A stretch of 64,000 nucleotides of DNA from Candidatus Solirubrobacter pratensis (lineage in GTDB: Bacteria > Actinomycetota > Thermoleophilia > Solirubrobacterales > Solirubrobacteraceae), in NCBI RefSeq assembly GCF_000425945.1, contig NZ_KE384480.1:590599-654598 (forward strand), in the 5' to 3' direction. The translations under genes were made by a program, and so were the position numbers. Of this stretch, positions 38,162-47,160 are shown piece by piece (the stretch's first letter is position 1; each line of letters begins with the position of its first letter). Below the pieces are notes generated by a model. That model saw only the letters and a list, made by a program, of their open reading frames with translations, ran no database searches and was not told the origin of the DNA.

Positions 38162-38276
38162 GGCGGGCGCCAGTCCTCATCCCTCCCGCTCCACTCGGGT
38201 TGGCGACGGCCGCAGCCGACGACAACTAGAGTGTCTACTCAGGGGAGGTTCAGCGTTTCTATCGAGGTGTCTCATC

Positions 38277-38915
38277 GTGCGCACCGTCATCGCGGCGCTG
38301 GTCGTCTTCGGTCTGCTCGCGCCGGCGGCGCACGCGCGAGCGCTCGACGCGCCGGTTGCCCACGCGGCGGCGACGTGCGCGGACTACGCCAACCAGGCGG
38401 AGGCGCAGCGGGCGGCCGACACGCGCGACGGTGACGGCGACGGGATCTACTGCGAGTCGCTGCCGTGCCCGTGCCTGAAGCCGGGCAACGACGGCGGCTC
38501 GGCTCCGGCGCCCACGCCGACCCCGGCGCCGTCCACGCCGAGCTGCAGCAAGCCGTCGGGCGTGCAGCCGATCGGCTTCTCCGGGACGAAGTACCCGACG
38601 ATCCGCCCCACGCGTTGGCGGCGATCCGCAAGGGCTGGCCGAAGGTGCTGGTGCTCAACCGCGCCGGCGCCGACGCGCGGCGCGCGCGGCTGCTGGAGAG
38701 CTCGCCGACGAGGGACGGCTACGACCGCGACGAGTAACCCGCCGGCGCTCGGGCGCGGACGCGGGGCGGGGCTCGTAGGGGGCAGCGATCCGCGCGGCTG
38801 GAAGGCCGACGTCGACTACGTGCCGTCGAGTGAGAACCGCAGTCACGGATCGGTGATGGGGACCAAGCTGCGGCGCTTCTGCAACGGCACGAAGTTCCGC
38901 CACGCCTTCTACTAG
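38277..38915 (+). pseudogene. Excalibur/NucA-NucB-type secreted nuclease with two frameshifts
   Basis: GTG 38277 begins a signal peptide (MRTVIAALVVFGLLAPAA) and an Excalibur calcium-binding motif (DGDGDGIYCESLPCPC). The following domain resembles NucA/NucB DNases (WPKVLVLNRAGADARRARLL, then GYDRDE, then DPRGWKADVDYVPSSENRS). The middle part is in another frame, entered after a short C-run (38606-38609) and left at TAA 38735-38737, where one base too many makes a stop after DE. With both repaired the protein would be about 212 residues. The gene is broken as given, or the assembly has two indels. Confidence 0.78.
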
Positions 38916-38973
38916 CGTCTCCGCGTCACGACGCTCAAAGGCGAGCGTCTCCGCGTCACGACGCTCAAAGGCG
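38914..38973. repeat. 30-bp tandem duplication with internal hairpin
   Basis: Two exact copies of a 30-base unit start within the stop codon of the nuclease gene. Each contains AGCGTC and GACGCT as an inverted repeat around ten bases, so each can fold. Possible role as a doubled terminator. Confidence 0.85.
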
Positions 38974-39118
38974 CGCCGGGCATCGAGCAACGAAGTGCGC
39001 GACGACCCCCGGCCGGGTCCAACGCCGCGCCTCCACCTCCACCGACTCGATGTACTCGATGCCCAGCGTCCCGGTCCACCTCGAGCGCGGTGCTGTGATC
39101 ACGAATACAGTCCGCGCG

Positions 39119-39480
39119 ATGCAACTTGTGGGCGTCGAGATTCCGCCGTGCGTCACCGGGGGTGGTGCCGCGTTCTTTCCCATGGACACCGTCACCGTGC
39201 TGCTCGGCGCCAACGATGTCGGCAAATCCCGCACGTTGTGCTGTATCGCCCAAGCGCTCTCGCCCCGACAGCAGACCGGAGGAGTTCGATCCCGCCGCGT
39301 TGCCTGCGATCTTCGCTCGTGACCTACTACGCCTTGGTGCGTTGGGTTGACGCCGGTCCGGGCCTGCTACGTCGGGTCCCTGCCACGGTGGACATGTTCA
39401 CGATCCTCGAGCGTGCGTTCGTCTATGACCCTGAGGAAGTGGATGCGGCGCTCACGCGAGCATCCGAACTGGGCGACGAA
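39119..39480 (+). pseudogene. Fragment of an OLD/RecF-like AAA ATPase
   Basis: From ATG 39119 the frame reads MQLVGVEIPPCVTGGG, then MDTVTVLLGANDVGKSRTL, the start of a RecF/OLD-type P-loop ATPase with Walker A GANDVGKS. The coding signal then switches frame twice (about 39290 and 39340) and fades before 39480. No Walker B or signature is left. A minus-strand frame (39423-39730) also looks partly coding, so the region is scrambled. Confidence 0.6.
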
Positions 39481-39771
39481 CCGCCGAGGCCACGTTGCTC
39501 GAGCACCGCCACCACGGCCGCGTCCATCTCCGCGAGCGGCGGGAGGCACCACTCGGCGTGCCACCGCAACTCGCCACCCAACGGCTCCGCGGTGAAGCGC
39601 ATGTAGTGCGAGTCGACGAGCGCTGCCAGGAGCGGGTCGCGCTGCTCCTGCCGCAACTCGGCCAGATCGGCGAGCGCACGCGCCCAGATGTATACCGGCG
39701 TGGTCGTGGCCGCCGCAGCCATGCGGCGGGCTGTCGATCTACACCACGCGCCCCGACCCTGACGGCCGGGT

Positions 39772-40596
39772 CTAGCTTGTCCCATCTTCGGACTCGAATG
39801 CGGCTGCCTGGTCCTCATAGACCGCCTTCCAGCGCTCGGCGAGCTTGAACCCAAAGGTGTCGAGAATGAGGCTGATGGTCTGGCCGAACGTCCAAAAGGC
39901 GGCGAGCAGCGCCTTGCCGACGTGATCGTCGCTGGGCCCAAGCCGAAGGGTGAGCGCGTCTTCGGTCCTCGCCCGAACCTGGCTGCCGATCGAGAATGCG
40001 CTCAGGTGGAGGATCTGGTTGTTCTCGCGGTGGACGATGCGGCGGTAGTGACGGAGGGCATCCTGTCCGCCGGGTTCATCGCCCCAGAGATGCGTCACGG
40101 CTTCCGCGCGAGCATGGAGGCTGAGGCCGGTCCAAGACTTCTCGCCGTAGTCGCCGAAGATCTTGTCGAGTTCGGCGCGTCGGGCCGCGTCGAACGTGGG
40201 GATCTCATCCTCCGGCATCAGCTTTTCGGCTCGCACCGCATCGGCGAGCAGCATCCGACCGTGGAGATGGTGTTCCTTGAGCCGCTGAGCAGCCAGTTCC
40301 GGGTTCACGGTCACCCAATGGGCGTCGATCATGTCCTCGAACAGGGAGCGGTTTAGCATCGCCGCCTGCTGGCCGAAGCCCATGCGCGCCAGCTCGATCG
40401 CGGCCAAGTACGTGTTGAAGGTCCGCGCGAAGATGACCGCCAAGACCGCCTCGTCCTCATGGTCGGTATCGAGTGACCGGCCGCCCCACGGACTTCTGAT
40501 GTCCACCGCGAACTGGGCCAGTGCATCGCACGCTCCAAGTTCCCGCGCGTGTAGCTTGCTCAGCTCCGCTCGAACAGATCCTGCGAGGTTGTCCAT
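39772..40596 (-). CDS. Uncharacterised helical protein (DUF5677-like)
   Basis: ATG 40596 gives 274 residues (a GTG 39 bases upstream is possible). The protein is all-helical with FARTFNTYLAAIELARMGFG, LNRSLFEDMIDAHWV and LSLHARAEAVTHLW, like the DUF5677/HEPN-style helical bundles common in defence-rich regions. No nuclease residues could be assigned. A second protein of similar style lies 240 bases upstream on the same strand. Confidence 0.65.
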   Translation of the reverse strand: MDNLAGSVRAELSKLHARELGACDALAQFAVDIRSPWGGRSLDTDHEDEAVLAVIFARTFNTYLAAIELARMGFGQQAAMLNRSLFEDMIDAHWVTVNPELAAQRLKEHHLHGRMLLADAVRAEKLMPEDEIPTFDAARRAELDKIFGDYGEKSWTGLSLHARAEAVTHLWGDEPGGQDALRHYRRIVHRENNQILHLSAFSIGSQVRARTEDALTLRLGPSDDHVGKALLAAFWTFGQTISLILDTFGFKLAERWKAVYEDQAAAFESEDGTS

Positions 40597-40700
40597 ACCG
40601 CTACTTTGCCTGACGTCAAACCGTGAGGCATTCACATGCCGGCCGGCCGTCGGGTGTCGCGCAGCCCGCTCAGCGACGCCGGCCGCCTCGGGCGGTCTGG

Positions 40701-40810
40701 GGCGGCCCGCTGGAGATCGGCTTCAACCCCGAGTTCCTGCGCGACGGCCTAGACGCCGTGGAGACCCGCGCGGGTACCCCGGTGCTCTCAAGCTCTACGC
40801 GCCCGGATGA
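40701..40810 (+). pseudogene. Remnant of a DnaN sliding clamp (C-terminal part)
   Basis: The frame reads GGPLEIGFNPEFLRDGLDAV, the hallmark strand-helix of beta-clamp domain III. After a one-base shift it ends in ALKLYAPG and a stop, where the family has LKLxSPxxPG. The fold upstream is absent. With the fragment at 14207 this suggests that an extra clamp gene once existed and was broken by rearrangement. Confidence 0.6.
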
Positions 40811-40833
40811 CTCAGCCGGCGGCGGCGCCGAGA

Positions 40834-41745
40834 TCACGGCACGAGGGTGCCGGGCAGCAGGCGGTCAATTTCGGCCGTCATCCTGCCGTGACTCGGGCTT
40901 GTCCAGCCGTTGTAGATCATCGTTCGGGTGAAAGCCGTATAGAACGCCACGACCGCGATCCGGGCTCGCTGCTCATGATCTTCGAGGCCGAGTTGCAACT
41001 TCGGTACGACCTCGCCGTCGCGCTCTACCAAGGCCCACAGCCGCGTAATCGCGTACAACGTCGGATGCGAGAAGTTCGACATCAGGCCGTAGATGCCCTC
41101 GCTGCGAGCCGAGGAGAGCGGCGGCTCGGCGGACTCGAACATCACGGTGACGCACTTCTCGAGGCCCGGCATCTGTTGGCCTCGGAACATCGCGCGGCCA
41201 TCACCATCGGCGGTCGGTGCAGGGAAGATGCTCTGCGCCTCGTTCCTGCACTCCTCGAACCTGCAGCGCTCCAGGCTGTATTGCGGGTCGGTCTTACCGA
41301 GTAGGCGACCCAAGTTCATTTTTGCCTGTTCGAAGCTGACGTAGCGCTCCAAGTAGGCCCGCGCGAGCCGGTCATCCACGGGCTGCACCGGCGTGCCAAG
41401 GACCCACACAACGTGCGCGCAGAATTCCAGGCCAGTCCTGACGAAAACGCCGGGCGTAAGAAGTACCTCCCGGCACTTGTAGAGAGCGGCCAGGCCGCCG
41501 AGCTGCTCGCCGGCGCCGAACAGGTACGAGTAGAGAACCTCGGGAATCGCGCGCACCGCGTGCGTTGGATAGGGCGGCTCATGATTCGACAGGTCGTGAT
41601 GATCTTGATCGGCCAGCGACCCCGATGCAGCCCGCCAGTCCGTCTCATGCGCGACGTCGCGCAACGCGTCTCGGCATGCGGAGAAGACGGCCGCCAGCTC
41701 GGCGAACCGAGCACCGTGGCTTTCTGGAATGGGCAGCCATTTCAT
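40834..41745 (-). CDS. Uncharacterised helical protein
   Basis: The 303-residue alpha-helical protein contains FVRTGLEFCAHVVWVLGTP, RAYLERYVSFEQAKMNLGRL and LMSNFSHPTLYAITRLWAL. The overall plan (long helices with conserved His/Arg) is like the neighbouring DUF5677-type protein but sequence similarity by eye is low. It may be a sensor or toxin component of the island; no catalytic motif is evident. Confidence 0.65.
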   Translation of the reverse strand: MKWLPIPESHGARFAELAAVFSACRDALRDVAHETDWRAASGSLADQDHHDLSNHEPPYPTHAVRAIPEVLYSYLFGAGEQLGGLAALYKCREVLLTPGVFVRTGLEFCAHVVWVLGTPVQPVDDRLARAYLERYVSFEQAKMNLGRLLGKTDPQYSLERCRFEECRNEAQSIFPAPTADGDGRAMFRGQQMPGLEKCVTVMFESAEPPLSSARSEGIYGLMSNFSHPTLYAITRLWALVERDGEVVPKLQLGLEDHEQRARIAVVAFYTAFTRTMIYNGWTSPSHGRMTAEIDRLLPGTLVP

Positions 41746-41884
41746 TCCGGGGACGGTACGTCACGCCTCGGCCGTCGAGGGGTCAGGGAGGGGGGTCAAG
41801 CTCTGGAACGAGAAGTAGGGACAGAGCCGCGGGCTGCGTCGCGGAAAAAACGGCCGTTGATCTGCCACTCGACTCCGGAAACCG

Positions 41885-42301
41885 CTGGCACGCCGCACGA
41901 AGCTGACACCTGAGCGGCGCGAGCGCATCACCGCGCTCGTGCGCACGGGCTCGACGGTGGAGGGCGCCGTCCGCGCCTGCGGCGTCGCCCCGTCGTCGCA
42001 CTACGAGTGGATGCAGCGCCACGATGACTACCGCGAGGCGATCGTGCTGGCGCGCGCCGAGGCCGAGGCGAACCCGGTCGCGACCGTGACGCTCGCCGCG
42101 CGCGAGGACTGGCGAGCCGAGGCGTGGTTCCTGGAACGCGAGCACCCGACCGGTGGGGCCGACGATGACACGGGAGAGCCGATGACCGCGTACGAGCAGG
42201 CCGGCGCGACGACGCACACCCACGACCAGCAGCGCGCGCGCTTCACCACGTACGCCGACGCCCGCGCCGGCACGCCAGAGGAGTCAGAGCCGCGCGCTTA
42301 G
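41885..42301 (+). CDS. Terminase-small-subunit-like HTH protein, start codon CTG or lost
   Basis: The protein is about 138 residues if read from 41885. It has a homeodomain-type HTH (TPERRERITALVRTGSTVEG, ACGVAPSSHYEWMQRHDDY) followed by EAIVLARAEAEANPV, as in phage terminase small subunits. The family start (ARRTKLTPERR) is preceded by CTG, not ATG. The only standard start, GTG 41939, would cut the HTH. So it uses a rare CTG start or is inactivated. It is probably a prophage remnant. Confidence 0.6.
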   Translation: MARRTKLTPERRERITALVRTGSTVEGAVRACGVAPSSHYEWMQRHDDYREAIVLARAEAEANPVATVTLAAREDWRAEAWFLEREHPTGGADDDTGEPMTAYEQAGATTHTHDQQRARFTTYADARAGTPEESEPRA

Positions 42302-42469
42302 TAGCGAAAAACACCGAATGCTGAGAGGTTTCAAGCTTGCCTGATGCCGCCGAACCCGACCTACGCCGCAGCGCCGGTCCGCTCGACAGCCGCCGCGTAG
42401 AACTCGCCTTAGGCGCGGCGTGGCAGGCCGCCACGCCGATCATTCAGGACGTCTCGGTGCCGGGTTTAG

Positions 42470-42489
42470 ACACATTGGCCAATCAGTGT
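42470..42489. promoter_or_regulatory. Palindromic operator candidate upstream of the CRP/FNR gene
   Basis: A ten-base palindrome (ATTGGCCAAT, 42474-42483) lies inside ACAC...TGT. It sits just upstream of the -35 box, a usual position for autoregulation by CRP/FNR proteins. The half-site is not the classical TGTGA or TTGAT. Confidence 0.5.
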
Positions 42490-42496
42490 TCATCGG

Positions 42497-42525
42497 TTGG
42501 ACAAGCGGCTAGATTTCGGTATAGC
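42497..42525 (+). promoter_or_regulatory. Sigma-70-type promoter of the CRP/FNR gene
   Basis: TTGGAC (42497-42502) and TATAGC (42520-42525) are separated by 17 bases. The start codon is 39 bases downstream with a strong AAGAGGAGGG ribosome site at 42551-42560. Confidence 0.65.
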
Positions 42526-42564
42526 CTTGGCCCGCCCGTTACCGTCGTTTAAGAGGAGGGCGTC

Positions 42565-43431
42565 ATGCCGGAGCCGCGGACCGCTGAGACGCTTTGCCTG
42601 CTCGACGCCGACCCCGATCTGGGCGCCCTGCTCAGCGACACCCGCCGCGAACAGGCGACGCGAGAGCTCGTCGTCCGCACGCACCGGCTCGCGGTCGGAC
42701 CGTGGGACGTCTCGCGGCTGGCCGTCGCCGCGGCTGATCACCTGGGGCTGCTCATCCTCCGGGGCGTGCTCTCGCGCGAGCTGGTGGTCACCGACCAGGT
42801 GAGTACCGAGCTGCTTGGCGCCGGCGATCTCGTTCGGCCATGGCCGTCTGCCAGCCGCACGACGCTCGTGCCCGTGCGCGGCACGTGGTCGGTGCTCTCG
42901 CTTTCGATGGTGGCGGTACTCGACCGGCGGTTCGCGGCGGAGGCCGCGCGTTACCCCGAGCTCACCGCGGCGCTGCTTGACCGCCTGAGCGAGCGCTCGC
43001 GCCGTCTTGCGACCAGCCAGGCCATATCGCAGCTCACGCGCGTTGACCGCCGCCTCCTCGCGCTGTTCTGGCACCTCGCCGAGCGCTGGGGGCGCGTCTC
43101 GGGCGACGGCGTGATCCTGCCGCTTGCGCTCACGCACCGCACCCTCGGGCAGCTCGTCGGTGCACGCAGGCCCACGGTTTCGAGCGCCCTGTCCGAGCTC
43201 GCCGACCGCGGCGAACTCGTGCGCCGGCGGGACGGCTCGTGGCTGCTGCGGGGCGACCCACCTGACGCTGACGCGCTCCCCCGCGGCGCCTCGAGCGCGC
43301 AGCGACCGCAGCAGGACCCAACGCGCCCGGCCACGCGCGTCGCCCCGGCACCCAGCCCGTTCGCTCGCCGCGCGCCGACCGCCGCGATCACGGCCCCCAC
43401 GCAAGGCGCTCGCGGCGGGCGAGCTGCGTGA
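42565..43431 (+). CDS. CRP/FNR-family transcription regulator
   Basis: The 288-residue protein has an N-terminal effector-like beta-barrel half (LLILRGVLSRELVVTDQVST, ELLGAGDLVRPW), a linking helix and a winged helix at about 180-225 (ALTHRTLGQLVGARRPTVSS, DRGELVRRRDGSWLL). The cyclic-nucleotide pocket residues are not conserved, so the ligand is unclear. The C-terminal ~55 residues are a Pro/Ala/Arg-rich tail not typical of the family. ATG 42565 has an excellent ribosome site. It may control nearby genes or stress response; targets are unknown. Confidence 0.82.
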   Translation: MPEPRTAETLCLLDADPDLGALLSDTRREQATRELVVRTHRLAVGPWDVSRLAVAAADHLGLLILRGVLSRELVVTDQVSTELLGAGDLVRPWPSASRTTLVPVRGTWSVLSLSMVAVLDRRFAAEAARYPELTAALLDRLSERSRRLATSQAISQLTRVDRRLLALFWHLAERWGRVSGDGVILPLALTHRTLGQLVGARRPTVSSALSELADRGELVRRRDGSWLLRGDPPDADALPRGASSAQRPQQDPTRPATRVAPAPSPFARRAPTAAITAPTQGARGGRAA

Positions 43432-43773
43432 CCTGGTCGACCGCCGGTCCAACGACGACATCACGCCCAGCGAGCCCTACGGGGTCGACCCACTGACCGG
43501 CAGCCTGCGCGACCACATCAGCCCGCGCGACGGCCCGTTCCCTCCCAAGGCCGGCTGGCTTACCTCCGATCTCCCTCCTAAGTGCTCCGAAAGCAGCCTC
43601 GAGGCCGCCCTCGCCCCGCCGGCCCGGTCCGGTTTACAGTCTCCCCGGGAGTCGAATCCCCCGTGAACAGGCGCTTTGCGTCACCCGGATCCGCGACCGG
43701 TTTCGCTTAGCTGATGCGTACCGCTCGTACCGCCCGGCTTAGCTGACGCCAAAGACACGCTCGCACCCAGTGG
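43432..43773. other. Intergenic region with tRNA-like T-arm trace
   Basis: An alternative frame runs on from the CRP gene to about 43666 with protein-like sequence (NDDITPSEPYGVDPLTGSLR), which could be a frameshifted extension. Near 43645-43665 GGGAGTCGAATCCCCC resembles a tRNA T-arm, but no acceptor or anticodon stem could be built. No gene is called. Confidence 0.35.
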
Positions 43774-44207
43774 TCAGGCCGGGGCGTTGAAGGCACCCGG
43801 CAGCAGGGGCTGCGCCGCCACCATGAGCACGTCATAGGTGCGGACGAGTCGGCGGCCGCCTCGTTGAGTTCCTCGCGGCGCGCCTCGAAGCGCTCATACC
43901 GCTCGCCCTCCGGCGGGTTGTCGCGCCTCCACTCGGCGTCGCCCAACTCGAAGACCGCGTCCAGGGTCTTGTGCGACGCGCCGTAGTAGGTCGCGAACTT
44001 GCCCATCAGGCAGTCCACGGCGTCCATCAGCTCGACGCGCAGCGCCTCCAGCTCGGGGTCCAGGAAGCGGTGCTCGACGGCGTTGTGGTTCGTAGAGCAT
44101 CTCCATGAGGTGGTGCGTCTTCTCGCCGTGCCAGACGCCGCCGAGGTCTAGGTCGCGCCAGTAGTCGATGTCCGCCCGCGGCAGCGTCGCCTGATCGTCC
44201 GCAGCAC
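43774..44207 (-). pseudogene. Uncharacterised small protein broken by several indels
   Basis: Three overlapping minus frames join into one protein-like sequence of about 140 residues: LPRADIDYWRDLDLGGVWHG, then NHNAVEHRFLDPELEALRVE, then MDAVDCLMGKFATYYGASHK, then TYDVLMVAAQPLLPGAFNAP and stop at 43774. Shifts fall near 44190, 44097 and 43855. As given it cannot be translated as one chain. Family not recognised. Confidence 0.6.
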
Positions 44208-44232
44208 ACCGACGTCGAAGGCCGCTTCTGAT

Positions 44233-46383
44233 TCAGGGGCCCCATGGGTTCTTGACACCTGGCGGCGATTTAACGCCAGGGTCGAGGCCTGGGATCCCGA
44301 GGATTTGCCAATGCGAGCCGTTCAATTCGACGGAGACCAGCATCGGGATGACGTGGGTGGCGTCGCGGTACAGCGTGATCCCGCACAGGGTTAGGTCATT
44401 CACGGGCTGTTCCGCGCAGCTAACAGGCTTGACGGTGACCTGACGCGCCGCCTGCGGATCGGCGTCCAGGTCCTTTTGGATGACCTCGCGGATGCTGTTT
44501 TGAAGCGCCACTTGGCCCGAGCCGGTCATGTCGCCCGACCACCAGCTGCCCCTGCGTCGTCCCGTTCCGTTGGTCGAGGACCCGGTCCCGCCCGTATTTC
44601 CAGTGCCACCGGCCGTCGCGTTGCAGTCCGTCTCGCTGTGGTCGGGCGGCTGGTCGTTAGTGACGAAGGTGCTGCCGTTCCATTCCCACGACACGGGGGT
44701 GGTGTACAGTATGTGACCGTCAGGGCACTCGGGGAACACCATGTCGGTTACCAGGCGGCCGTCCTTGATCTCAAAGCCGTCAGCAACATTGAGGTGCACG
44801 GGCACGTATTCGGCTGGGAGCGAGGAGCCGTTTATGCCGTGCAGCCGCGGTAGATGCGCAAACATCTGGGCGGTATCGCCCGCGAAGACCTGGACGTCCT
44901 GGCTGCCGTCTCTGCTTCCAGGGGGCGCGCACAACAGCATCACCGCGGTTTCAGCGAGACCGTCGTTCGTCATATCCCCGGTGGCGAGGGCTTCGACACT
45001 GACGACGAATTTCGCGTTGTTTCGGTCGATCTCACGGCTTCGCCCGTTAATGAGCTTGACCGTTACCTTGTTGTTGACGGGGCAGTCTGTGGTGTAGTTG
45101 TGGTTGCGCCAGTCGGCGCCGCAGTTGCCGAGCTGCGCCTTTCGGCATGTTTCGACGAGGAAGTCGACGACCCGGTCCGACGCCGCTTGGCCTTGTTCGT
45201 CGGTTGCCGTGTCGAGGAGCTCGGGCAGGTGGATGTGATTGGCGGGCGCATCGAAGACGCAGCGTTGGAGGTCGGTCAACTGCCGGATGGTGGCGTCGAC
45301 GTTTCGGACGCCGGCGGTCGCGTCGACAGCCATCGCAGCTATGGCCGCCAAGATCTCGTTGAAGCTGACTCGCGAGAGCTCGCAGTCAGTGCGGATCAGC
45401 GCTTGCTGGGCGTCATACCCGTCGCCCTGGGGCCAGAAGTGCGCGCCGCCCCACAGCGGCGTGGCAGTCGGATCGTCGATGCCCGGTCCCAATATGGTGT
45501 CGCCTACATCAACCGCGTCGGGCTGGAACTTCCACAGCCCTACGGAGAGGCTCGGGTAGATCAGCCGGATACTGCCTGGCAGGTTCAGGTAGCGGATGCT
45601 CTTAGGCAGCGGCGTCTTGGCGTTGGAGGCGATGATGGCGCTGCGAGGCGTCAGGTCACGTTGAGCGTTAGAGCTGGGCTGGTCGATCCAGGTCGCGGAC
45701 TGGGCCGCGGCGGCAAGACACAGGCCCGCTCCGGGCAAGCCGCCGCCCATCGCCTCGGTCGCCGCCTTGCCGAGTCCGCACACATCTTCAACGGCGCGCA
45801 ACTGGTCAACGAGATTTGACGTCCCCAGCAGGTGCGCCGCTGTTCCGGCAACCGCCGCCAAGATCGACCCCTGCACCGCCCCTTCGGTGAACACGACGGC
45901 CGCTATATGCGCGTCGGCCTCGTCACTGTATTTGGCGAGGTAGCGGCGGATTATCAGCGCGCCCAAGGAATATCCGACAAGCAGCGTCTTCGGATGCCCG
46001 TGGGCAATCAGCGAGGCGATGTAAGCGTGAAGAGCGTCAGCGTTCTTGTCCGCCCCGCTGAGGCTCGTGCCACCCTCGGCGATGTCCTGGTCGGCGATCC
46101 CTGACTTGTCGGGCACGTAGTGGAAGCTCAGTGGGTTGGTTGTGTCCTCGCACCCTGGGCGCTTTATCCCCGGTTGCGTGGACAGTCCGTCCTGCGGCAG
46201 CTTCGCCGCGATACGGGCAATGAGAGCCGGCGGGTGCTGTAGGTCGCAAGCGTCGGTCCTGATGCCGTGCAGGTAGATGACCGGCGGGTTGCCGCTCGGT
46301 GCCGCAACGACGCGGTCGGCGGTGGATCCCACCCAGACCGCGACAACGACGAGCACGATCAGCGTTCGCAGCTTCCCGCTCAT
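44233..46383 (-). CDS. Secreted alpha/beta-hydrolase
   Basis: The 716-residue protein starts at ATG 46383, overlapping the upstream gene's stop (ATGA). It has a signal peptide (LIVLVVVAVWVGSTADRVVA), an oxyanion-type HGIRT strand (VIYLHGI) and the nucleophile elbow GYSLG (KTLLVGYSLGALIIRRYLA). Later ~350 residues carry several Cys pairs and a Thr/Gly-rich linker before a small C-terminal beta domain. It is probably a lipase/esterase acting at the cell surface; the substrate is unknown. The catalytic His and Asp are not assigned with certainty. Confidence 0.75.
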   Translation of the reverse strand: MSGKLRTLIVLVVVAVWVGSTADRVVAAPSGNPPVIYLHGIRTDACDLQHPPALIARIAAKLPQDGLSTQPGIKRPGCEDTTNPLSFHYVPDKSGIADQDIAEGGTSLSGADKNADALHAYIASLIAHGHPKTLLVGYSLGALIIRRYLAKYSDEADAHIAAVVFTEGAVQGSILAAVAGTAAHLLGTSNLVDQLRAVEDVCGLGKAATEAMGGGLPGAGLCLAAAAQSATWIDQPSSNAQRDLTPRSAIIASNAKTPLPKSIRYLNLPGSIRLIYPSLSVGLWKFQPDAVDVGDTILGPGIDDPTATPLWGGAHFWPQGDGYDAQQALIRTDCELSRVSFNEILAAIAAMAVDATAGVRNVDATIRQLTDLQRCVFDAPANHIHLPELLDTATDEQGQAASDRVVDFLVETCRKAQLGNCGADWRNHNYTTDCPVNNKVTVKLINGRSREIDRNNAKFVVSVEALATGDMTNDGLAETAVMLLCAPPGSRDGSQDVQVFAGDTAQMFAHLPRLHGINGSSLPAEYVPVHLNVADGFEIKDGRLVTDMVFPECPDGHILYTTPVSWEWNGSTFVTNDQPPDHSETDCNATAGGTGNTGGTGSSTNGTGRRRGSWWSGDMTGSGQVALQNSIREVIQKDLDADPQAARQVTVKPVSCAEQPVNDLTLCGITLYRDATHVIPMLVSVELNGSHWQILGIPGLDPGVKSPPGVKNPWGP

Positions 46384-46898
46384 CGCTGCGCTTTCAACGG
46401 CCGCGTGTACCACAGCTTCCACCTCGTTCCTTCACGCACCAGATAGGCGGTGTACACAGCGGCGCCGGCATGGGCGTAGGCCAAGCGCAGCCGAGCCGTC
46501 ATCACTGGTCCGACCGCGGTGTGCACGAGCTGCGGCCTTCCGACGAACCGGGCGTTAGTTACTGGGCCGGTGCGTCGCTGCTGGCGCGACACGCGACCCG
46601 CGAACGCAGACAGATCCTGGCCTCCGCGCGTCTGTCGCGCCAACAAGGAGTACAGCGCGCGAGCAGACCCCGAGCTCAGACCGCGCTGAATCTGTCGCAG
46701 CTGCTGCTGTTGGTCTCCTCCGGCAGTCCGAGGCCCGACGCGCTTAGCTGGACCTGTCTCTCCCGACCACGGCCGCGTCAGTGCTAGCACCGCGGCGATC
46801 ACCACAACCGCGGCCGCAGCAGTCAACGCGCCACGCCCACCTAGACGGCGCTTAGTTGATGCGCGCCTCGCTTCGCCGCCCGCATCTGGCGTAGCCAT
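46380..46898 (-). CDS. Membrane-anchored small NTF2-like protein
   Basis: ATG 46898, with AGGAGGGGT six bases upstream, gives 172 residues. A transmembrane helix (ALTAAAAVVVIAAVLALTRP, about 24-43) is followed by an extracellular domain (QLRQIQRGLSSGSARALYSL, RLAYAHAGAAVYTAYLVREG, RWKLWYT) that fits a small cone-shaped NTF2-like fold. The stop overlaps the hydrolase start (ATGA), so the two are co-translated. Confidence 0.65.
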   Translation of the reverse strand: MATPDAGGEARRASTKRRLGGRGALTAAAAVVVIAAVLALTRPWSGETGPAKRVGPRTAGGDQQQQLRQIQRGLSSGSARALYSLLARQTRGGQDLSAFAGRVSRQQRRTGPVTNARFVGRPQLVHTAVGPVMTARLRLAYAHAGAAVYTAYLVREGTRWKLWYTRPLKAQR

Positions 46899-47160
46899 GG
46901 CCTTACCCCTCCTGGTGGGCCGCTGGGCCTCGCACTGGGGCTGCACCTATGGCACGACCGGAGCGCTCCGAAACCATATGCTCAGTGTCCACCCGCACTC
47001 GCACGGCGTCAAGATCTGCGGTCGGCGGGTAGCCCGACGCGCCGGCCACCGCCGACGCGTTGCATGCTCGATCAGCAGGCTTAAAGAGCGACGCCCGTCT
47101 CGCGTGAACGGGACGGGCGCGCCCCGGCCTTCTACATCCAATGCCGCAACACCATCGGGG

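Noticed and set aside
43640..43668. tRNA-like T-arm
   Set aside because: Only a four-base stem and a T-loop-like string; no acceptor or anticodon stem, so not called as a tRNA or attachment site.
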